From Fidelibacterota bacterium (GTDB lineage Bacteria > Fidelibacterota > UBA8477 > JABMPR01): 36,179 nucleotides of DNA. Where the stretch lies: the NCBI GenBank assembly GCA_016844945.1, contig JAERTJ010000086.1:1-36179 (forward strand). The letters are read 5' to 3'. The translations under genes were made by a program, and so were the position numbers. Below, one piece after another: positions 34,011-36,179 of this stretch (its first letter is position 1; the number at the start of each line of letters is the position of its first letter). A model generated the notes under the pieces. The model was not told the DNA's origin, did no database searches, and saw only the letters and a list, made by a program, of their open reading frames with translations.

Positions 34011-36179
34011 TTATCGCCAGTTAAAAATATCCTCTGAGAATTTAGCATGTATGGCAAAATAGAGATTATGGTACTGGTAGTCCAGGAAGCCAAAATCTGA
34101 ATCTGAATAATTTTTAAGAATGTATCCTACACCGAACTGAACATTCTCATAAACCAGGTAATCTCCTTCAACTGCCAGACCAAAGGCACTTTCTTTGAGG
34201 GGATTCATATAAATGTATCTCATATCCAGGATACCGCTGATTTTATTGTCCCAGGCATATTCGGCTCTAGATTGCACAAAGAATGTCGTCGTTGTCACAT
34301 CCTCATCAAAAGCTGCATCGTCATCTAACACATAGCGCATGGCAAACCTGGATCCGATACCCAATTTACGATCATACTGATAGTAGGAGTGAGCCGAAAG
34401 GATGTATCGGTCTTGTCTCACAGGAATGGCAATTTGAGTATTTCGATCTGAAACATATGCCAGCTTTGCCAGTGCATTTATCTGGTCTGAGCTCTGTGGT
34501 CTATAAGCGATTCCCGCCTGAAAATTGTCACGGGTTTGTGAGCCACCTATACCCACTTTGAATCGATTTTCCCAATGATCAAGCTTTACGATAGCTCCAA
34601 ATCCAGCAAAGATACGCATGTCCCCTCCCAGAGTAATCACACGTTGCAGACTGCTAGCATCATCTCTAATCTCATATTTTCCAATGGCTTTCCAGGGCAT
34701 CTCTGGCAAATATTCAAACGATAGAGCCATAGCTTGATGGCTGGGAGTTGGAATTTCAAATGAATCCACGGTTGCAGTATTTTCAAGAGATACATTGAGG
34801 ATCAAATCTTCTCGAACCGCCCATTTGTTTTGAAGACCCAGGCTGGCTTTGTTGCGCTGATTACCTGTGATACCACCGATTTCATATTTACCTTCGATAT
34901 CTGTGTTTTCACCAACTTTTGATCTAAAACCCAGAACGCTTTGACGGTTCACACCATCACCCTGGATAAACCTATATTTCCAGAAGACCTCGAGTTGATC
35001 GGTTATGGGATAGACCAGTCCCACACTTGAATTGGTTGGTTTTGTTCGATTGTTCAAGGTCAGGTTCTGCTCGTGTTCAAACAGGGCTTCAATTTTCTCC
35101 AGCAAGAGGATGCTATACTGCGCTTTAAGCAGGTTTGAATAATCTGATGTTAACACACTGTCTGCAGCGTTAGAACGCTTTCTGAATGCATTCTCATAAC
35201 CTACTTTCAGTATTCCATTGGTCTGCATACGTCGTTCAAGATTCATATTGAAAACACGAGACCTGTTGGTATTACTGGTCCCCATCGTACCGGACTGATC
35301 ATAATATTCTGACGTAATCACGCCGTATTCACTTGAGTTGAACTTCCCACTTACACCATATTTGAAGGAACCTTTTTCACTGTTACCTCCGACCTGTGAT
35401 GCATTGGTGAAATCATCGCCAACTGACCGTAAATACCCTTTCAGGTTTAACTGGGGTAATGGATTCACCATTACTTCAGTTTTAAAAGCGCTACCCACCG
35501 TCACACTGTCCACAAAATCATCAGGTTTCCGGGATTGACCGAATTCAGCAGCCACAGAAATTTTCTCAGAAATCGGTACATGGGCATCTAGCCCGTAGAG
35601 CATATAGTTTGCCGAGGCTCGTTCCTCTGTGATAAATGTTGATCCCACAGAGATTTTGTTGTTTGGTCCCAGAGTACTTTTAGTTCTGAAGCCCCCAATC
35701 CAGGATCTGGAATTTGCTCCCTGGAATTCATACGACACGACAATAAATATAGGATTCCCTGCACCATCCAGTGCGGCTACAGGTTGTTTAAACATGAGGG
35801 TTCCATCTACATAGTTAATCTCATAATCAAAGAAGCGTGTCAGATTTTTGGTTTCCAGAATTGTTTCTGGGTGATATCTATCCTTGGTCACGATTCGAAT
35901 CTTCTCAGAGAAGCGTGTAATATTTGCATTTGAGAGGTAATAGAACCCACTAATCCCCTCTCCTCTGATTTCTTCTTGTTCCATGGAACGGTCTGTTGCG
36001 GTCCCAAATGCCTGAACCGAATGATTCTCATATAGATAGGAGCCCAGGATTCCATTAAAGGTCCGATTGTACGCTGTAAATTCGGTTTCGGTGAGATTGG
36101 TATTGTAATCACCTAAAAGGACAAAGGATTCATTTTGCTCAAGCTTGGCATAAAATTTTGATCGGGTCTGAGCATCATA
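34011..36179 (-). CDS. large outer-membrane beta-barrel protein, 5' end outside window
   Basis: The frame is open from the stop at 34011 to the window edge, giving about 722 residues and lacking the true N-terminus. Starting it at the ATG at 35984 would cut through conserved sequence. The first part contains LLGDYNTNLTETEFTAYNRTFNG, then GISGFYYLSNANI...SEKIRI...DRYHPETILETKNLTRFFDYEINYVDGTLMFKQPV and IFIVVSYEF. This block recurs in large repeat/barrel surface proteins of FCB and related phyla. From about 35700 down to 34011, long runs of alternating strands (GKFNSSEYGVITSEYYDQ, IGGSQTRDNFQAGIAYRP) indicate a barrel, ending FAIHAKFSEDIFNWR. Function is unknown. Confidence 0.75.
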   Translation of the reverse strand, partial: YDAQTRSKFYAKLEQNESFVLLGDYNTNLTETEFTAYNRTFNGILGSYLYENHSVQAFGTATDRSMEQEEIRGEGISGFYYLSNANITRFSEKIRIVTKDRYHPETILETKNLTRFFDYEINYVDGTLMFKQPVAALDGAGNPIFIVVSYEFQGANSRSWIGGFRTKSTLGPNNKISVGSTFITEERASANYMLYGLDAHVPISEKISVAAEFGQSRKPDDFVDSVTVGSAFKTEVMVNPLPQLNLKGYLRSVGDDFTNASQVGGNSEKGSFKYGVSGKFNSSEYGVITSEYYDQSGTMGTSNTNRSRVFNMNLERRMQTNGILKVGYENAFRKRSNAADSVLTSDYSNLLKAQYSILLLEKIEALFEHEQNLTLNNRTKPTNSSVGLVYPITDQLEVFWKYRFIQGDGVNRQSVLGFRSKVGENTDIEGKYEIGGITGNQRNKASLGLQNKWAVREDLILNVSLENTATVDSFEIPTPSHQAMALSFEYLPEMPWKAIGKYEIRDDASSLQRVITLGGDMRIFAGFGAIVKLDHWENRFKVGIGGSQTRDNFQAGIAYRPQSSDQINALAKLAYVSDRNTQIAIPVRQDRYILSAHSYYQYDRKLGIGSRFAMRYVLDDDAAFDEDVTTTTFFVQSRAEYAWDNKISGILDMRYIYMNPLKESAFGLAVEGDYLVYENVQFGVGYILKNYSDSDFGFLDYQYHNLYFAIHAKFSEDIFNWR

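Overview
This window looks like a chromosomal segment of a Gram-negative, didermic bacterium with moderate GC. Supporting signs are a secretin, several outer-membrane beta-barrel proteins, a lipoprotein ApbE and a sodium-pumping NADH dehydrogenase. A PorV/UPF0164-like barrel and an Ala/Glu-extended ribosomal protein S16 suggest the FCB group, perhaps a Neomarinimicrobiota- or Calditrichota-like lineage from a sodium-rich habitat. That placement is inference only. No prophage, insertion sequence, CRISPR array, tRNA or rRNA was seen.

Positions 1-3340 are the accessory-looking part. An AT-rich stretch without a convincing gene (one orphan minus-strand open frame at 90-359) is followed by two tandem paralogous 312-residue proteins. 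Each has a PilX/pilin-like hydrophobic N-terminus and a predicted beta-helix body. Each has its own sigma-54-type -24/-12 promoter, its own upstream cluster of ATGACR/YGTCAT sites and its own intrinsic terminator. Positions 3468-7557 are a tightly packed pilMNOPQ operon for the type IV pilus alignment complex and secretin. It is followed by an N-terminal-receiver/PAS/histidine kinase, an MFS exporter and a CoA-pyrophosphatase-type Nudix hydrolase (to 10989).

Positions 10998-24896 are entirely on the minus strand. Read from high to low coordinates, they hold the conserved ffh-rpsP-khpA-rimM-trmD-rplS translation and secretion operon, closed by a strong terminator. Next come a TSUP-family permease, selA, a divergent Nramp-like transporter and selB, which together look like a selenocysteine locus. 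mutS, a PorV-like outer membrane protein and an HD-domain hydrolase follow. selC (tRNA-Sec) and selenoprotein genes were not found here.

A 354-base divergent intergenic region (24897-25250) contains a long-range inverted repeat around a GC-rich core. It precedes the complete nqrABCDEF operon (25251-30930), which ends at a strong terminator. apbE follows immediately; its family attaches FMN to NqrB and NqrC, so pump and maturase are adjacent. The right end (32079-36179, minus) holds an M28 peptidase, a DUF72 protein and a large outer-membrane beta-barrel protein whose 5' end lies outside the window.

The most unusual features are the duplicated sigma-54/pilin-like units at the left end, the altered Nramp homologue between selA and selB, and the structured region upstream of nqrA.
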